64,000 nucleotides of DNA from Lentilactobacillus kisonensis DSM 19906 = JCM 15041 (GCF_001434135.1 NZ_AZEB01000005.1:1-64000), one strand, 5' to 3'; positions 32,389-42,040 are shown, numbered from the stretch's first letter. The notes: generated from the sequence alone by a model not told the origin. Numbers and translations: made by a program.

Positions 32389-33678
32389 TCAATTTGTCGC
32401 CTCAGGTTGGTTAGCCGTACTAGTTTGCTGTTCTGATTTTCGCGGATTATGATGCCCCGTTACCAAGAAGAACGCGCCAAAGACAGCAAATGCTGAGCAA
32501 ATCACCCCAATGATCAGGTAGGTTGAGTGAAAGCCGAGTTGATCGTAGCCAGCACCGATAATCCCAGAGAAGATGGTCTGGGAGATCTGAACAGCTGCAC
32601 CCGTACTCAATGATTGAATCGTTGCAAACTCATTCTTGTTGAAGACTGAGAAGATGTATCCCATCGGGCAGACGAACCAGAATGGAATATAGAATCCAGC
32701 TAAGATTTGACCCAATCCAACAAGAACCCAATTGCGGGCAAAAGCAAAAATCAATAAACGAACTGCCATAATCATTGACATAATAACCAGGCCGTTTCGG
32801 TAGCCGACCTTCTTAATAATAATCGGAATAATCAGCATCCCTAGAAAGGCAATAACTTGCTGAATTGTGGTGGCATATGAAAATAACATTGTGCCATGGG
32901 CAGTATTGAAATAAGACTGAAAATAATTAGATACCTGTTGATCAGCAATTTGTGACAACGGCACGGTTCCAAGAAGAAAGATAACGAAGAAAATGAATGG
33001 CTTAGATGCCATGCTCTTCAAAATTCCTTTAACATTAACCTTGTCGTGCTTCTTATCGTGGAGAACAGCTAAGTTACTGCTATCATGCTTGATGAAAAAT
33101 ACGGCCATTACCATGTAAATGAGACCACTGATCGTTAAGCTCCAGAAGAACATTCGGGGTACAACTGAGAGAACATAGCCACAAATTAATGGCGCAATAA
33201 AGCCAATAATCGTGACCCCAGAGCGAACCCAACTGTATTGGAAGTTGTTCACAAAGCTCATCCGTTGTTCGTATTGTTCGTTAACACCAGTCCCACCATT
33301 CATAACCAGGCCAATTACAAGCCCCATAATGATTGACATCATGTAAGCATTTCCATGGACCGGTAAAATGATCCACTCCATGAATGGTCCCATTAAGACC
33401 AATAAAATGGCGGTAATATACAATAAATATTTCTTTTCAAGGACTTTATCGCCAATATAGCCAATGAACGGACCGGAGATTAACCCCATCAATGACATCA
33501 TCGAAAAGGCCAACCCAACATTAGCGTGAGAATAGTTAGCATATTTAACCAGCCAGAGTGCTGAATAGGTCTGAACAACTGGCCAAATAAAGTTAAACGA
33601 CATTTCAGAAATAATATACGACCAAAATTTTCCAAACGAATTGTATGGTGCTTTAATTTTTGCCAACATACTTGTCAT
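32389..33678 (-). CDS. MFS sugar transporter, LacY/oligosaccharide:H+ symporter-like
   Basis: 429 residues with 12 hydrophobic helices. The N-terminus (YIISEMSFNFIWPVVQTYSALWLVKY), the loop GPFIGYIGDKVLEKKYLLY and ENDNxF-like VFNKNEFATIQ resemble the oligosaccharide:H+ symporter group, though assignment within MFS is tentative. It lies between uxuA and abfA on the same strand, so it may import glucuronides or arabinosides. Start after AGGGAAGGAATTACT. Its leader holds one repeat copy and a near-perfect cre site upstream, which implies CcpA control. Confidence 0.82.
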   Translation of the reverse strand: MTSMLAKIKAPYNSFGKFWSYIISEMSFNFIWPVVQTYSALWLVKYANYSHANVGLAFSMMSLMGLISGPFIGYIGDKVLEKKYLLYITAILLVLMGPFMEWIILPVHGNAYMMSIIMGLVIGLVMNGGTGVNEQYEQRMSFVNNFQYSWVRSGVTIIGFIAPLICGYVLSVVPRMFFWSLTISGLIYMVMAVFFIKHDSSNLAVLHDKKHDKVNVKGILKSMASKPFIFFVIFLLGTVPLSQIADQQVSNYFQSYFNTAHGTMLFSYATTIQQVIAFLGMLIIPIIIKKVGYRNGLVIMSMIMAVRLLIFAFARNWVLVGLGQILAGFYIPFWFVCPMGYIFSVFNKNEFATIQSLSTGAAVQISQTIFSGIIGAGYDQLGFHSTYLIIGVICSAFAVFGAFFLVTGHHNPRKSEQQTSTANQPEATN

Positions 33679-33701
33679 AGTAATTCCTTCCCTACGCAAT
33701 T

Positions 33702-33819
33702 AGTGAGCGACGCAAAGCGCTTAGAAATCGGAGCCTAAGTTTCCTCATCCGGAAATCCTGGGTTTGGATTTTTGGGTGAGGGGACTTAGGCGCAGGTTTC
33801 TGCTTTGCACAGCTGTCCT
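33702..33819 (-). repeat. 5'-leader palindromic repeat, copy N
   Basis: Full copy before the transporter SD. Inner arms CCTCATCCGGAAATCC/GGATTTTTGGGTGAGG pair with one mismatch. The element starts about 9 bases after a TATAGA -10-like box (33828-33833). Confidence 0.88.
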
Positions 33820-33840
33820 AAAATTATTCTATAACCATTT

Positions 33841-33854
33841 AGTAACCGTTTACA
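33841..33854 (-). promoter_or_regulatory. cre (CcpA) site
   Basis: Minus strand TGTAAACGGTTACT matches the cre consensus TGWAANCGNTNWCA at all but the last base. It lies just upstream of the transporter's -10-like box. Confidence 0.7.
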
Positions 33855-33869
33855 TTTATACTTAAAAAT

Positions 33870-33978
33870 GAAACCAAGCACATTAGTATCATTTAGTTGA
33901 TTCTCTTTAAGAACCAAGATGTCTTTTTGCTTCTCTATTATCATTTCCAAATAACTACTAGGTTCCGTGCTTGGTTTC
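33870..33978 (-). terminator. 12-bp inverted repeat flanking an 85-base segment, abfA 3' side
   Basis: GAAACCAAGCAC (33870-33881) and GTGCTTGGTTTC (33967-33978) are perfect complements. On the minus strand the distal arm runs into CATTTTTAAG. It may be a long abfA terminator with internal structure. Confidence 0.55.
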
Positions 33979-34022
33979 CCACTGTTGCTTCGTATTTCTA
34001 ATAACCTAACTTACCCAATCAA

Positions 34023-35477
34023 TCATGATTTGATTGTTATTGACACCACACTCTTCGCCGGCAAATCAATCACTAATTGACCATTTTTTAAGCTTGCGCC
34101 GGTAAATTTCTTTTCAACAACTTCATTCGGATCGTCAAACGTATTATGGGCGTCCATCTTGTTACCAGTGATAATTGATGCATCGCTAATATCTCGATAG
34201 GTATCCGAGAAAGTAAAGACAATTTGTCGATCCTGAGTCAGGTCGTAATTTCCAAGTGACACGTTAAGCTCACCGTCTTTCTTGGAAGCTGTATAAGTCA
34301 CTCTTTCTGGCACATCACCCTCGCCATCAACTAACTGAGCATCCATATGGCGCTGATACATATCAAATACATAGTAAGTTGGCGTCTTAACCATTTGATC
34401 GTCCTTGGTTAAAATCATTGCTTGTAAGACATTAATCATCTGGGCAATATTAGCCATGGATACCCGATCAGCATGCTTTTGGAAAATGTTCAGGGTGATT
34501 GCCGCCGTTAAAGCATCCCGTAGTGAATTTTGCTGATATAAGAAACCTGGATTAGTATTTTTCTCCACGTCGTACCAGGTGCCCCACTCATCGACAATCA
34601 AGTTAACCCGCTTTTCAGGATCATATTTATCCATAATTGCCGTGTGCTTGGTAATCAATCGGTCCATCAATTGCGCCTTAGCCATTGCTGAATACCATAG
34701 TGAAGCTGGGAAGCCGGTCGCGCTGCCTTTACTATGATCCCAATCACCAGTTGGCAATGTGTAATAGTGCAAGCTAATGCCATCTAAATACTTGGTGGCA
34801 TTCTTCATTAACGTCTCTGTCCATTCATAGTCGTCTTCGTTTGGCCCACAAGCAACTTTATAAATAGGATGTTTGGCATCATACTGCGGCAAGAATGTCT
34901 GATATTGCCGATAAACATCTGAGTAGTACTCAGGCCGCATGTTACCGCCACCACCCCAAGATTCATTACCGATACCAAAGAATTTCAACTTCCAGGGGTC
35001 TTTTTGACCGTTTTTTCGTCTTAAAGTGGCCATTGGTGATTCGCCAGGCATTGTCATGTATTCAACCCATTCAGCCATTTCCTGAACCGTACCACTACCA
35101 ATATTGGCATTGATGTATGCATCTGCGCCAAGTTGTTTTAACAATTCAAAGTATTCATGAGTGCCAAATGAGTTGTCTTCAGTGACGCCACCCCAATTGG
35201 TGTTAACAATTTTTTTACGGTCTTTTTGCGGACCAATGCCCTGCTGCCAATGATACGTATCCGCAAATAACCCACCAGGCCAGCGTAAAACTGGTACATG
35301 AATCTGTTTCAAAGCATCAACGACGTCTGTTCTCAGCCCATTGACATTTGGGATATCAGAATGCGGTCCTACGTATAAACCACCATATATCCCACGGCCA
35401 AGGTGTTCTGAGAATTGACCATAGATATATTTGCTAATATGAGGCCCTTTTTCTTGATCTAATAATTTGATAGCCAT
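34023..35477 (-). CDS. abfA: Alpha-L-arabinofuranosidase (GH51)
   Basis: 484 residues, intracellular (no signal peptide). GH51 retaining enzyme that releases arabinose from arabino-oligosaccharides. The acid/base Glu lies in GIGNESWGGGG and the nucleophile Glu in VDEWGTWYD; RWPGGLFADTYHWQ and GPNEDDYEWT are further family blocks. Start at ATG after TAAGGAGGTATTGTGC, 14 codons inside the longer frame. Divergent from an ArsR-type regulator that probably controls it. No arabinose isomerase genes are in the window. Confidence 0.95.
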   Translation of the reverse strand: MAIKLLDQEKGPHISKYIYGQFSEHLGRGIYGGLYVGPHSDIPNVNGLRTDVVDALKQIHVPVLRWPGGLFADTYHWQQGIGPQKDRKKIVNTNWGGVTEDNSFGTHEYFELLKQLGADAYINANIGSGTVQEMAEWVEYMTMPGESPMATLRRKNGQKDPWKLKFFGIGNESWGGGGNMRPEYYSDVYRQYQTFLPQYDAKHPIYKVACGPNEDDYEWTETLMKNATKYLDGISLHYYTLPTGDWDHSKGSATGFPASLWYSAMAKAQLMDRLITKHTAIMDKYDPEKRVNLIVDEWGTWYDVEKNTNPGFLYQQNSLRDALTAAITLNIFQKHADRVSMANIAQMINVLQAMILTKDDQMVKTPTYYVFDMYQRHMDAQLVDGEGDVPERVTYTASKKDGELNVSLGNYDLTQDRQIVFTFSDTYRDISDASIITGNKMDAHNTFDDPNEVVEKKFTGASLKNGQLVIDLPAKSVVSITIKS

Positions 35478-35551
35478 GCACAATACCTCCTTAGTTAATA
35501 TTTTTATTAATTGACGCAAGGATGATTACCGGTATATCTCCTGTCGACATT

Positions 35552-35580
35552 AATATAGCGCTTACATAATCGCTTGTAAA
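35552..35580 (-). promoter_or_regulatory. abfA promoter with weak cre-like overlap
   Basis: Minus strand TTTACA (35575-35580), 17 bases, TATATT (35552-35557). TGTAAGCGCTATAT inside it matches cre at 12 of 14 positions. Confidence 0.65.
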
Positions 35581-35712
35581 CCCATTTATAGCGGTTTTAT
35601 GTAGAAAAGATATTTATTATTGTTACGATTAACTTCCATATTAACTTTAACTAGTGACAATTCGTTTTAAGTGGTCTATTATTAATATAAGCATTACCAA
35701 AGGAGTGATCAC

Positions 35713-36621
35713 ATGGACCTCGACATTTCTAAAGATTCTCTCGCTGTTTTTGCTGCGTTGGACAGCGACGTCCGAATCCGAATTATTCAATTACTCTCAA
35801 AAAAACGACTAAACGTTTCAGAGATTTCAAGTGCCCTGGGGCTCAGCAGCCCTATCACGTTGATGCACCTAAACAAGCTGGAAAAAGCTCATATTATCCG
35901 GACTGTTAAAAAGGGGAAACAACGGATTTCCGTTCTCAAGATCGATACCATTAACATTTCATTTCCGCAACAGTTGTATACAACTTACGAGAACTGGAAA
36001 GTCGAACTGCCGGTTGGCCAATACACAAATTTCCACGTCGCCCCAACTTGTGGGCTAGCCGGTCCTAAGGGCTTCATTGGCAAAGTTGATAACCCCAGCT
36101 ACTTTATGGACCCAATGCGTTCCCAGGCGGGCATGCTGTGGTTTGCTAAGGGATTCGTGGAATATCAAATTCCCAACTACTTGAAGTCAGATCAGCAGTT
36201 AGAAATGATTGAGCTTACTGCCGAATTAAGCTCTGAATTTCCATTTTCTAATAACCACTGGCCATCTGATATTACCGTTTCTCTAGACGACCATCTAATC
36301 GGTGTTTGGACGAGCCCTGGCGATTTTTCCGACACTCGGGGCCGTTACACACCGGCTTGGGTGTATAACGATATGAATCAATACGGGTTATTGGAGTCGT
36401 TTCGCATTTCCAAGCATGGCTCATACATCGATGGTCAGCATGCTTCCAACACGTTAATTAGTGATATTGACACCGACAAGCCCTCTTGGACACTTCGCTT
36501 CGAGGTAAAATCGGACGCCAAACACGTTGGTGGCTGCACTATTTTTGGTAATAAATTTGGCAATCATGATCAAGGCATTCGCAGCACCTTTTATTACAGT
36601 GAAAAAGAAGATCATGATTAA
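35713..36621 (+). CDS. ArsR-type regulator with large C-terminal sensor domain
   Basis: 302 residues. Residues about 1-85 are a winged HTH (FAALDSDVRIRIIQLLSKKRLNVSEISSALGLSSPITLMHLNKLEKAHII) of ArsR type. The remaining 215 residues are beta-rich with many aromatics (GPKGFIGKVDNPSYFMDP, WPSDITVSLDDHLIGVWTSPGDF, RGRYTPAWVYNDMNQYG) and look like a jelly-roll carbohydrate-binding or double-stranded beta-helix fold. ArsR proteins are normally about 100 residues, so this is a sensor fusion. Divergent from abfA; likely an arabinoside-responsive regulator. Start after AAAGGAGTGATCAC. Confidence 0.82.
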   Translation: MDLDISKDSLAVFAALDSDVRIRIIQLLSKKRLNVSEISSALGLSSPITLMHLNKLEKAHIIRTVKKGKQRISVLKIDTINISFPQQLYTTYENWKVELPVGQYTNFHVAPTCGLAGPKGFIGKVDNPSYFMDPMRSQAGMLWFAKGFVEYQIPNYLKSDQQLEMIELTAELSSEFPFSNNHWPSDITVSLDDHLIGVWTSPGDFSDTRGRYTPAWVYNDMNQYGLLESFRISKHGSYIDGQHASNTLISDIDTDKPSWTLRFEVKSDAKHVGGCTIFGNKFGNHDQGIRSTFYYSEKEDHD

Positions 36622-36677
36622 ATTAATTGTGAGAGAACAACTCGTCAGAAACGCCAACAATCACATTAGTAGGATAC

Positions 36678-36721
36678 AAAAATGGATCTGAACGAATTTT
36701 TATTCGAACAGACCCATTTTT
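36678..36721. terminator. Bidirectional terminator
   Basis: AAAAATGGATCTGAACGAAT / ATTCGAACAGACCCATTTTT between convergent regulator and lacM. Confidence 0.85.
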
Positions 36722-36722
36722 G

Positions 36723-37682
36723 TTAACCCTTCATTATTTTAAAACCAAAGTCAATATCTTTGCCAGCTGGAATATGGTACTTTGATTCAACATCACTTCC
36801 CCAACTGTCAATGCCACCAACTCCCCTTACCGCACCAAGAATTGTCACAACGGTCCGCCGTGGTACCGGGAGTTCTTCTATGTGAGTCGCGTTTTCCAAT
36901 TCTTCAGCGGTATATGGCAGACAGCTAAACGCAAATGGGGTGCCTGACTCCTCAAATCTAAGGCTAAATGCCCGCTCAGACCGGTCAGCATTATTCTTGG
37001 TCCAATCACGGGTAATCGTCACGGCATCGGTATTCATATGAACACCGCAGTCCTGTGGAACTAAGTATTTCGTTACGGGTAGACCAGCCACCTTATACGT
37101 GCCTCGTTGGCCGCCAGCCATTCGATCCGGATAGGTTTCTCCAGATAAGCCATCGTATTTGAACCCAGACGCAACGGTTGGCATGAGAAACCGCATCCCA
37201 AACACCGGTAAATCTGGCAGGGCAATATTTCCTTTGTAATGAACTTGAACACCAATCGTGCCGTCACCGATAACGGTGTAACTGACACTCACATCGGTTG
37301 TCGGCTTAGTTGCCGTTACAAAGTGATAACTAACTTCAATCTTATCCACATACTCATTGTTTGAATATTGATTATTGACCTTGGCCCCTGGAAATTTGAT
37401 GAGCTGATCATCGACCTTGACGTCAACCCCAACCGATTGGGAGAATAAATCAGCACCTAACCACTGGGCAGACTTTTGTGAAAAACCATTTCCACGGTCA
37501 TTATCGGTCGTAGCCCGCCAAAAAGTCGGCTTGGGTTCACGATATAGCCATTCCTTGTTATCAATTACGAGCGATTCAATGCCACCCCGACTGTAGCTAA
37601 ACAGGTAGTGAAACCCGTCCCCACCAACGCCGAGATCGCCGTCACCATAGATCACATGTAACTTGTCAGTTGTATTGACCAT
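36723..37682 (-). CDS. lacM: Beta-galactosidase small subunit
   Basis: 319 residues. It corresponds to the C-terminal domain of GH2 LacZ ([55 protein letters not shown]). With LacL it forms a heteromeric beta-galactosidase that hydrolyses lactose in the cytoplasm. The start overlaps the lacL stop by 17 bases, the usual lacLM arrangement, giving coupled synthesis. No lactose permease is adjacent, although an MFS transporter lies upstream. Confidence 0.95.
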   Translation of the reverse strand: MVNTTDKLHVIYGDGDLGVGGDGFHYLFSYSRGGIESLVIDNKEWLYREPKPTFWRATTDNDRGNGFSQKSAQWLGADLFSQSVGVDVKVDDQLIKFPGAKVNNQYSNNEYVDKIEVSYHFVTATKPTTDVSVSYTVIGDGTIGVQVHYKGNIALPDLPVFGMRFLMPTVASGFKYDGLSGETYPDRMAGGQRGTYKVAGLPVTKYLVPQDCGVHMNTDAVTITRDWTKNNADRSERAFSLRFEESGTPFAFSCLPYTAEELENATHIEELPVPRRTVVTILGAVRGVGGIDSWGSDVESKYHIPAGKDIDFGFKIMKG

Positions 37683-39552
37683 AATAGTACTTTACCTCCT
37701 GCATTGCGGGCTTCGGTGTTCGATCCGAGAAGAGCAAGCCATCCCCCGAAAATTCGTAATCAGCTGGACGATCATCAAAGTCGCCACCATATCGGAGCAC
37801 GGCTTGACCAGTCACTTCATCCTTAACTTCAATTGCCTGATCGATAAAATCCCAAATGAACCCACCTTGATACATTGGGTACTTGTCAATTAAGTCTGTA
37901 TAAGACTTCATACCACCAAGGGAATTGCCCATGTCATGCATATATTCGCATAATATGAAAGGCTTTTGGGGATTGTTTTCTAAATAATCGCGAATGTCAG
38001 TCGGAGTTGCGTACATGCGACTTTCAACATCCGAAATCTGCGGTTTATACTTTGGATTGTGAAAAACACCCTCGTAGTGAACCAAACGGTCGGGATCTAC
38101 TTGTTTATAGTAGCGATTCATGGCCGCAATATCGTCGCCGGCATACGACTCATTTCCCAGTGACCAAAATAGGATACTCGGGTGATTTTTCAGCAATTCA
38201 TAATTGTTCTTAGCCCGATCTAGCACGGCGGCCTGCCATTGAGGCAGTGACCCGGGAACGTTATACGATGGTTCAACTCCTCCCAGCTTTTGCCACGTTC
38301 CATGAGATTCTAGGTTATCTTCGGCCATCACATAAATGCCCTGGGTGTCGCAAAGCCGGTACCATTCAGTGTGGTCAGGATAGTGACAGGTCCGGACAGC
38401 GTTGATATGGTTCTCACGCATGACCCGAATATCTGATTTCATATCGTCACTGGTAATTACCCGGCCAGAGTGGCAGTTCCACTCATGACGATTGACACCG
38501 TTAATAATCAACCGTTTGTCATTTAACTCAATGATTTTATTGTTAATCTCAATCTTTCTGAACCCAAATTGATAAGGCACCACTTCCAAGACCTTACCAG
38601 TGCCATCATCAATTTCAATCAGGAGTTGGTACAGATACGAATGATGAGTATCCCAGAGGTGACACCGTTTAATAACTTGATTGTTAACTTCTAAACGGTT
38701 GTTTGCCGGCTTGATGTCTTCAAATAACCGATTACCGTCGGCGTCCCTTACCACAATTTTGACCCTAGCCCGTGGATCCTTAACGGTTAATTTAGCCTGA
38801 ATCGTCAAATCGCCATCCTCAAAATGATTGATCGGCACTGGCTTAATCAGAAGATCTTCCACGTGAACTTTTGGCTGGGCCATCAGTGAAACATCCCTAA
38901 AAATACCGAAGAACCTAAACATATCCTGATCTTCCAGGAAGGCAGCGGTACTTAGCTTGAACACTTCAACTGCCAGCTTGTTTTCACCCGCTTTCAAATA
39001 CGGGGTCAGATCAAACTCCGAGGGGGTGAAGCTATCCTCAGCGTACCCCAAAAAGTGGCCATTTAGCCAAACATACATTGCTTTTTCAACGCCTTCGAAA
39101 CGAACCCGGACCTGCATACCCTGCCAATCTGGATTCAGCGTAAATGTTTTAATGTAAGAACCCACTCGGTTATCCTTGGCCTGACTGAACATCCCTTTAC
39201 CCTCATCATCAGGGTTCAACGCGTACGCGGGCCGGCGAAAAACGTGGCCTTCCCATGGATATAACGTGTTAATATAATGAAATCGATCATACCCAGCAAA
39301 CTCAATGTGTTGGGGAACTTTGATTGTGTCAAAATCACCGCTGTCAAACCCAGCTTCATAAAAACGGCTAGGGCGGCTCATTGGATCTCGAGAAAATTTG
39401 AATTGCCAATTCCCATTCAGGTTTTCAACGTAACTGCTACGATCATTTGTAATCTCATTATTATTTCGATAATAATGATGATCACTATGAGCTGGTATCT
39501 GACCAACCCGAAAAACTTCGGGATCATCCAACCAGCTAATATCTGGCTTCAT
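37666..39552 (-). CDS. lacL: Beta-galactosidase large subunit (GH2)
   Basis: 628 residues. N-terminal [24 protein letters not shown] is typical of LacL. The sugar-binding and Ig-like domains are followed by the TIM barrel, with the acid/base Glu in [11 protein letters not shown] and the nucleophile Glu in [12 protein letters not shown]. Catalyses hydrolysis of beta-galactosides; needs LacM for activity. I start at ATG (MKPDISW), six codons inside the longer frame; the SD is GGAG about 12 bases upstream, rather far, with AGG closer. Confidence 0.95.
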   Translation of the reverse strand: MKPDISWLDDPEVFRVGQIPAHSDHHYYRNNNEITNDRSSYVENLNGNWQFKFSRDPMSRPSRFYEAGFDSGDFDTIKVPQHIEFAGYDRFHYINTLYPWEGHVFRRPAYALNPDDEGKGMFSQAKDNRVGSYIKTFTLNPDWQGMQVRVRFEGVEKAMYVWLNGHFLGYAEDSFTPSEFDLTPYLKAGENKLAVEVFKLSTAAFLEDQDMFRFFGIFRDVSLMAQPKVHVEDLLIKPVPINHFEDGDLTIQAKLTVKDPRARVKIVVRDADGNRLFEDIKPANNRLEVNNQVIKRCHLWDTHHSYLYQLLIEIDDGTGKVLEVVPYQFGFRKIEINNKIIELNDKRLIINGVNRHEWNCHSGRVITSDDMKSDIRVMRENHINAVRTCHYPDHTEWYRLCDTQGIYVMAEDNLESHGTWQKLGGVEPSYNVPGSLPQWQAAVLDRAKNNYELLKNHPSILFWSLGNESYAGDDIAAMNRYYKQVDPDRLVHYEGVFHNPKYKPQISDVESRMYATPTDIRDYLENNPQKPFILCEYMHDMGNSLGGMKSYTDLIDKYPMYQGGFIWDFIDQAIEVKDEVTGQAVLRYGGDFDDRPADYEFSGDGLLFSDRTPKPAMQEVKYYYGQYN

Positions 39553-39947
39553 CAACCTATCACACTCCAATCACTTTAATAATCAAATTTGAAACAGCCG
39601 TTTTAACCCGACCTGTTTTATCGTAGCCGTTGTCAACACCGCTATTAGTTGTATTATATTGTAACTATGGCAGTATTAATATCAAGTTTCCATCAAAAAA
39701 TAGGTTATTTTAACCCTAATCACCTGACATTATCCAACCGCCAATATCAAATGAATCGGCACATTAGGTCCCTGCCATCTGGTGCGGCACTACTGATCAT
39801 CACGCTTATATTTATAAGCCGCGACAAACGTCAGCCCCCGTCGTTTAACAAAGGAGGGTCATTATCCCAAACTAGGAATAATGGCCCTCCTTTGTTCAGT
39901 TCTGAGATCTAAGCACTTAACTTCCCAGTCGCTTGATTGCTAACTAA
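39553..39947. other. Gap upstream of lacL
   Basis: Contains the lacL leader and promoter region (a minus-strand TTGACA lies at about 39630-39635 without a clear -10) and a terminator hairpin at 39847-39896. An 87-codon plus-strand frame here has no SD and overlaps the terminator, so I do not call it. Confidence 0.5.
39847..39896. terminator. Terminator hairpin
   Basis: AACAAAGGAGGGTCATTATC / AATAATGGCCCTCCTTTGTT; could terminate the 39948 gene on the minus strand. Confidence 0.75.
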
Positions 39948-40316
39948 TTATTCATCCCGTTTAATATGGGCATTTGGTTCACTTGCTAGCATCTTTGAGA
40001 ATACATCTGTCAGGGTTTCGCTTTGATCCGCAAACTTCTTGTTAAGAATCAATTGACGGAACTCCTCAATCGAAAGATGTTCCAGATCTTTAAAGGGAAG
40101 CGCTGGACTAGCGTTTGTCGTTTGATTTAACCCAGTCTTTAGCGTAATTACCAGCCCGTCCTTGCTATCTAAGGTGACCGTGTAATACTCATAGTAACTT
40201 GGTGTCTCATAATTACCAGTCAGTTCTTTGTGACTTTTAAAATAATCACTAATAAAGTCGGCAAATTCATCTTTTGATTGAAGTGCGTTTTTCCAATTCT
40301 GTTCATCTGATGACAT
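39948..40316 (-). CDS. Hypothetical soluble protein
   Basis: 122 residues, acidic, mostly helical outside a short beta segment (YYEYYTVTLDSKDGLVITLKTGL). No signal peptide or membrane segment and no recognised domain. Start after GAAAGAAGGATAATCG. It lies 48 bases downstream of the MFS transporter, probably in its transcript. Confidence 0.65.
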   Translation of the reverse strand: MSSDEQNWKNALQSKDEFADFISDYFKSHKELTGNYETPSYYEYYTVTLDSKDGLVITLKTGLNQTTNASPALPFKDLEHLSIEEFRQLILNKKFADQSETLTDVFSKMLASEPNAHIKRDE

Positions 40317-40363
40317 CGATTATCCTTCTTTCCATGACGGTAAAATCAATCAGCTGCCTAATA

Positions 40364-41659
40364 TTAACGAATGCCTTTAATGGCAAAGATTAGCAGGCCA
40401 CCGACAATTTCCATTCCTAAGGCAAACATGAAAATTGCACCATAACCAAATCCTTCAACAATCGCCGAAGCCACCATGGCTCCAAGCATTTGCCCAAGGG
40501 TATTTGCTAAGTTGATGAGGCCCAGATCCTTACCAGCAGTATCAGAAGATGGCAAAACATCCATGTTCAAGGCACCATCAACGGAATTATATAGTCCATT
40601 ACCAAAGGCAGCGATTACAGCGTAGGCAAACATTGCCCAGGCTTCCTTAATGAACATTGGGAAGATTGCAGCCAACCCAAGGGCAAAGGTTGCAATTACA
40701 ACTGGTGCTTTAACCCGCTTCATCTTATCAGCAAGTGGCCCACCAACTAAGGCGAAGAGAACCCCAATGACTAACATAATCATTGAGAAAATTGAAATTG
40801 AAGCACCGGCTGATTTAGTATTTTGACCGATATAATCAGTAAAAATAAATAGCTGGAAAGTCGTAACAATGGTTGACCCAACAACCATGAAGAACTTACC
40901 ACCCAAGGCAAGATAGAAGTTTCTTGCCCCATGGGTTGGGAAGAAGAAGTATTTCTTTAACGTATCCTTGTTAAACTGAACTTTAGGTTCATCTAGGTTA
41001 CCCTTTTCTTGAATGAGTAATTCATGAATGATTGCCAAGACAACGGTTGTAGCTGCCATGACATAGATCCCGAATTTAACGTTTCCTAAGAATTGAGCAG
41101 CTAGTAGGGCAAACCCTTGCTGAGCAATTGTGAAGCCAACCCCGTAAAATGTCGATACCGTGCCTCGCCATTTAGGTGCAACCCGGTCAGAAATCTGAGG
41201 GTAAATCGCCGCGGCAATCGCGTTCTCGGCCGCCGCTGCAACAATCCAAACAAGAATGATCCCCACAACCGACTTCATGTTAGCAATGATGACCAAAGAA
41301 ATCGCAATCGCAATGGTTCCTAATACAATGTATGGTTTCCGTTTACCAAACCGAGAACGCGTAACATCTGAAAAGGCCCCAAACATTAAGTTCGCAATCG
41401 CACCGGTAATTGAAGCGATCGTTGCCAAAATTCCGACTGCCCAAACCTTGTGAACCGGATCAATTTGAGCAAATAACTGTGGAATTAAAACACTTCGAGT
41501 CGACCCAATCGGCCCATACCAGCAAAGTGGTGCAAGAAACATCGCTGATGAAACTAGCCAGGGTAGCTTTGGTTGTTCAGAATCCTTAACCTTGGCGTTG
41601 GAAATTTCACCAACCGCCGTTTCAACTACCTTAGGCTTTTTTGTATCTTTATTTGCCAT
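40364..41659 (-). CDS. MFS/GPH-like sugar transporter
   Basis: 431 residues with 12 membrane helices. The loop GAFSDVTRSRFGKRKPYIVLG is the motif of GPH and related sugar:cation symporters; the N-terminal 40 residues are a charged cytoplasmic tail. I start at ATG (MANKDTKK) after TATAGGAGTGAAAATA, since the longer frame has no SD. Its promoter overlaps a perfect cre consensus, so the gene should be repressed by CcpA on glucose. The proximity to lacLM suggests a beta-galactoside or other sugar, unproven. Confidence 0.85.
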   Translation of the reverse strand: MANKDTKKPKVVETAVGEISNAKVKDSEQPKLPWLVSSAMFLAPLCWYGPIGSTRSVLIPQLFAQIDPVHKVWAVGILATIASITGAIANLMFGAFSDVTRSRFGKRKPYIVLGTIAIAISLVIIANMKSVVGIILVWIVAAAAENAIAAAIYPQISDRVAPKWRGTVSTFYGVGFTIAQQGFALLAAQFLGNVKFGIYVMAATTVVLAIIHELLIQEKGNLDEPKVQFNKDTLKKYFFFPTHGARNFYLALGGKFFMVVGSTIVTTFQLFIFTDYIGQNTKSAGASISIFSMIMLVIGVLFALVGGPLADKMKRVKAPVVIATFALGLAAIFPMFIKEAWAMFAYAVIAAFGNGLYNSVDGALNMDVLPSSDTAGKDLGLINLANTLGQMLGAMVASAIVEGFGYGAIFMFALGMEIVGGLLIFAIKGIR

Positions 41660-41979
41660 TATTTTCACTCCTATACTGTTCCGTTTTCTACTAAATCCGC
41701 TAAACCAAGAACTGGTTAACTCGTATCCTGACTGGCTAACACATTCAGACACCTTCCTATAACGTTGAATTGACTGCGATGGTTAACAACGACGATCACA
41801 TGTTTTTGCTGGTTAACCGCTTACATTTAAGCTTAGATATATAAGTCCCCAGGTAGCTAACTTTCACGAACCCAAAATATATTGCAACGTTTCATTTTAC
41901 TTAAGAAAAAGTTTTCTAATCAGTGTAAAAGTTATTTACCAATATTAATACGAGGGGATACTCATATATCAGCACCTTT

Positions 41980-42008
41980 AATATAGCTTTATGTGTAAGC
42001 GTTGTCAA
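41980..42008 (-). promoter_or_regulatory. Promoter of 40364 transporter with perfect cre site
   Basis: Minus strand TTGACA (42003-42008), 17 bases, TATATT (41980-41985). The plus-strand TGTAAGCGTTGTCA (41994-42007) fits TGWAANCGNTNWCA at all 14 positions and covers the -35. A second, weaker cre-like site (GTTAACCGCTTACA, 41812-41825) lies in the leader. Confidence 0.82.
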
Positions 42009-42017
42009 TATTATTTT

Positions 42018-42040
42018 TGCTATTTTTACTAAAAATAGCA
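42018..42040. repeat. Perfect 10-bp AT-rich inverted repeat
   Basis: TGCTATTTTT-ACT-AAAAATAGCA lies 10 bases upstream of the transporter -35 box. It may be an operator or a terminator for transcription from corA. Confidence 0.5.

Noticed and set aside
39649-39912. 87-codon plus-strand frame upstream of lacL
   Set aside because: No SD, it runs through the 39847-39896 terminator hairpin, and it has no family features.
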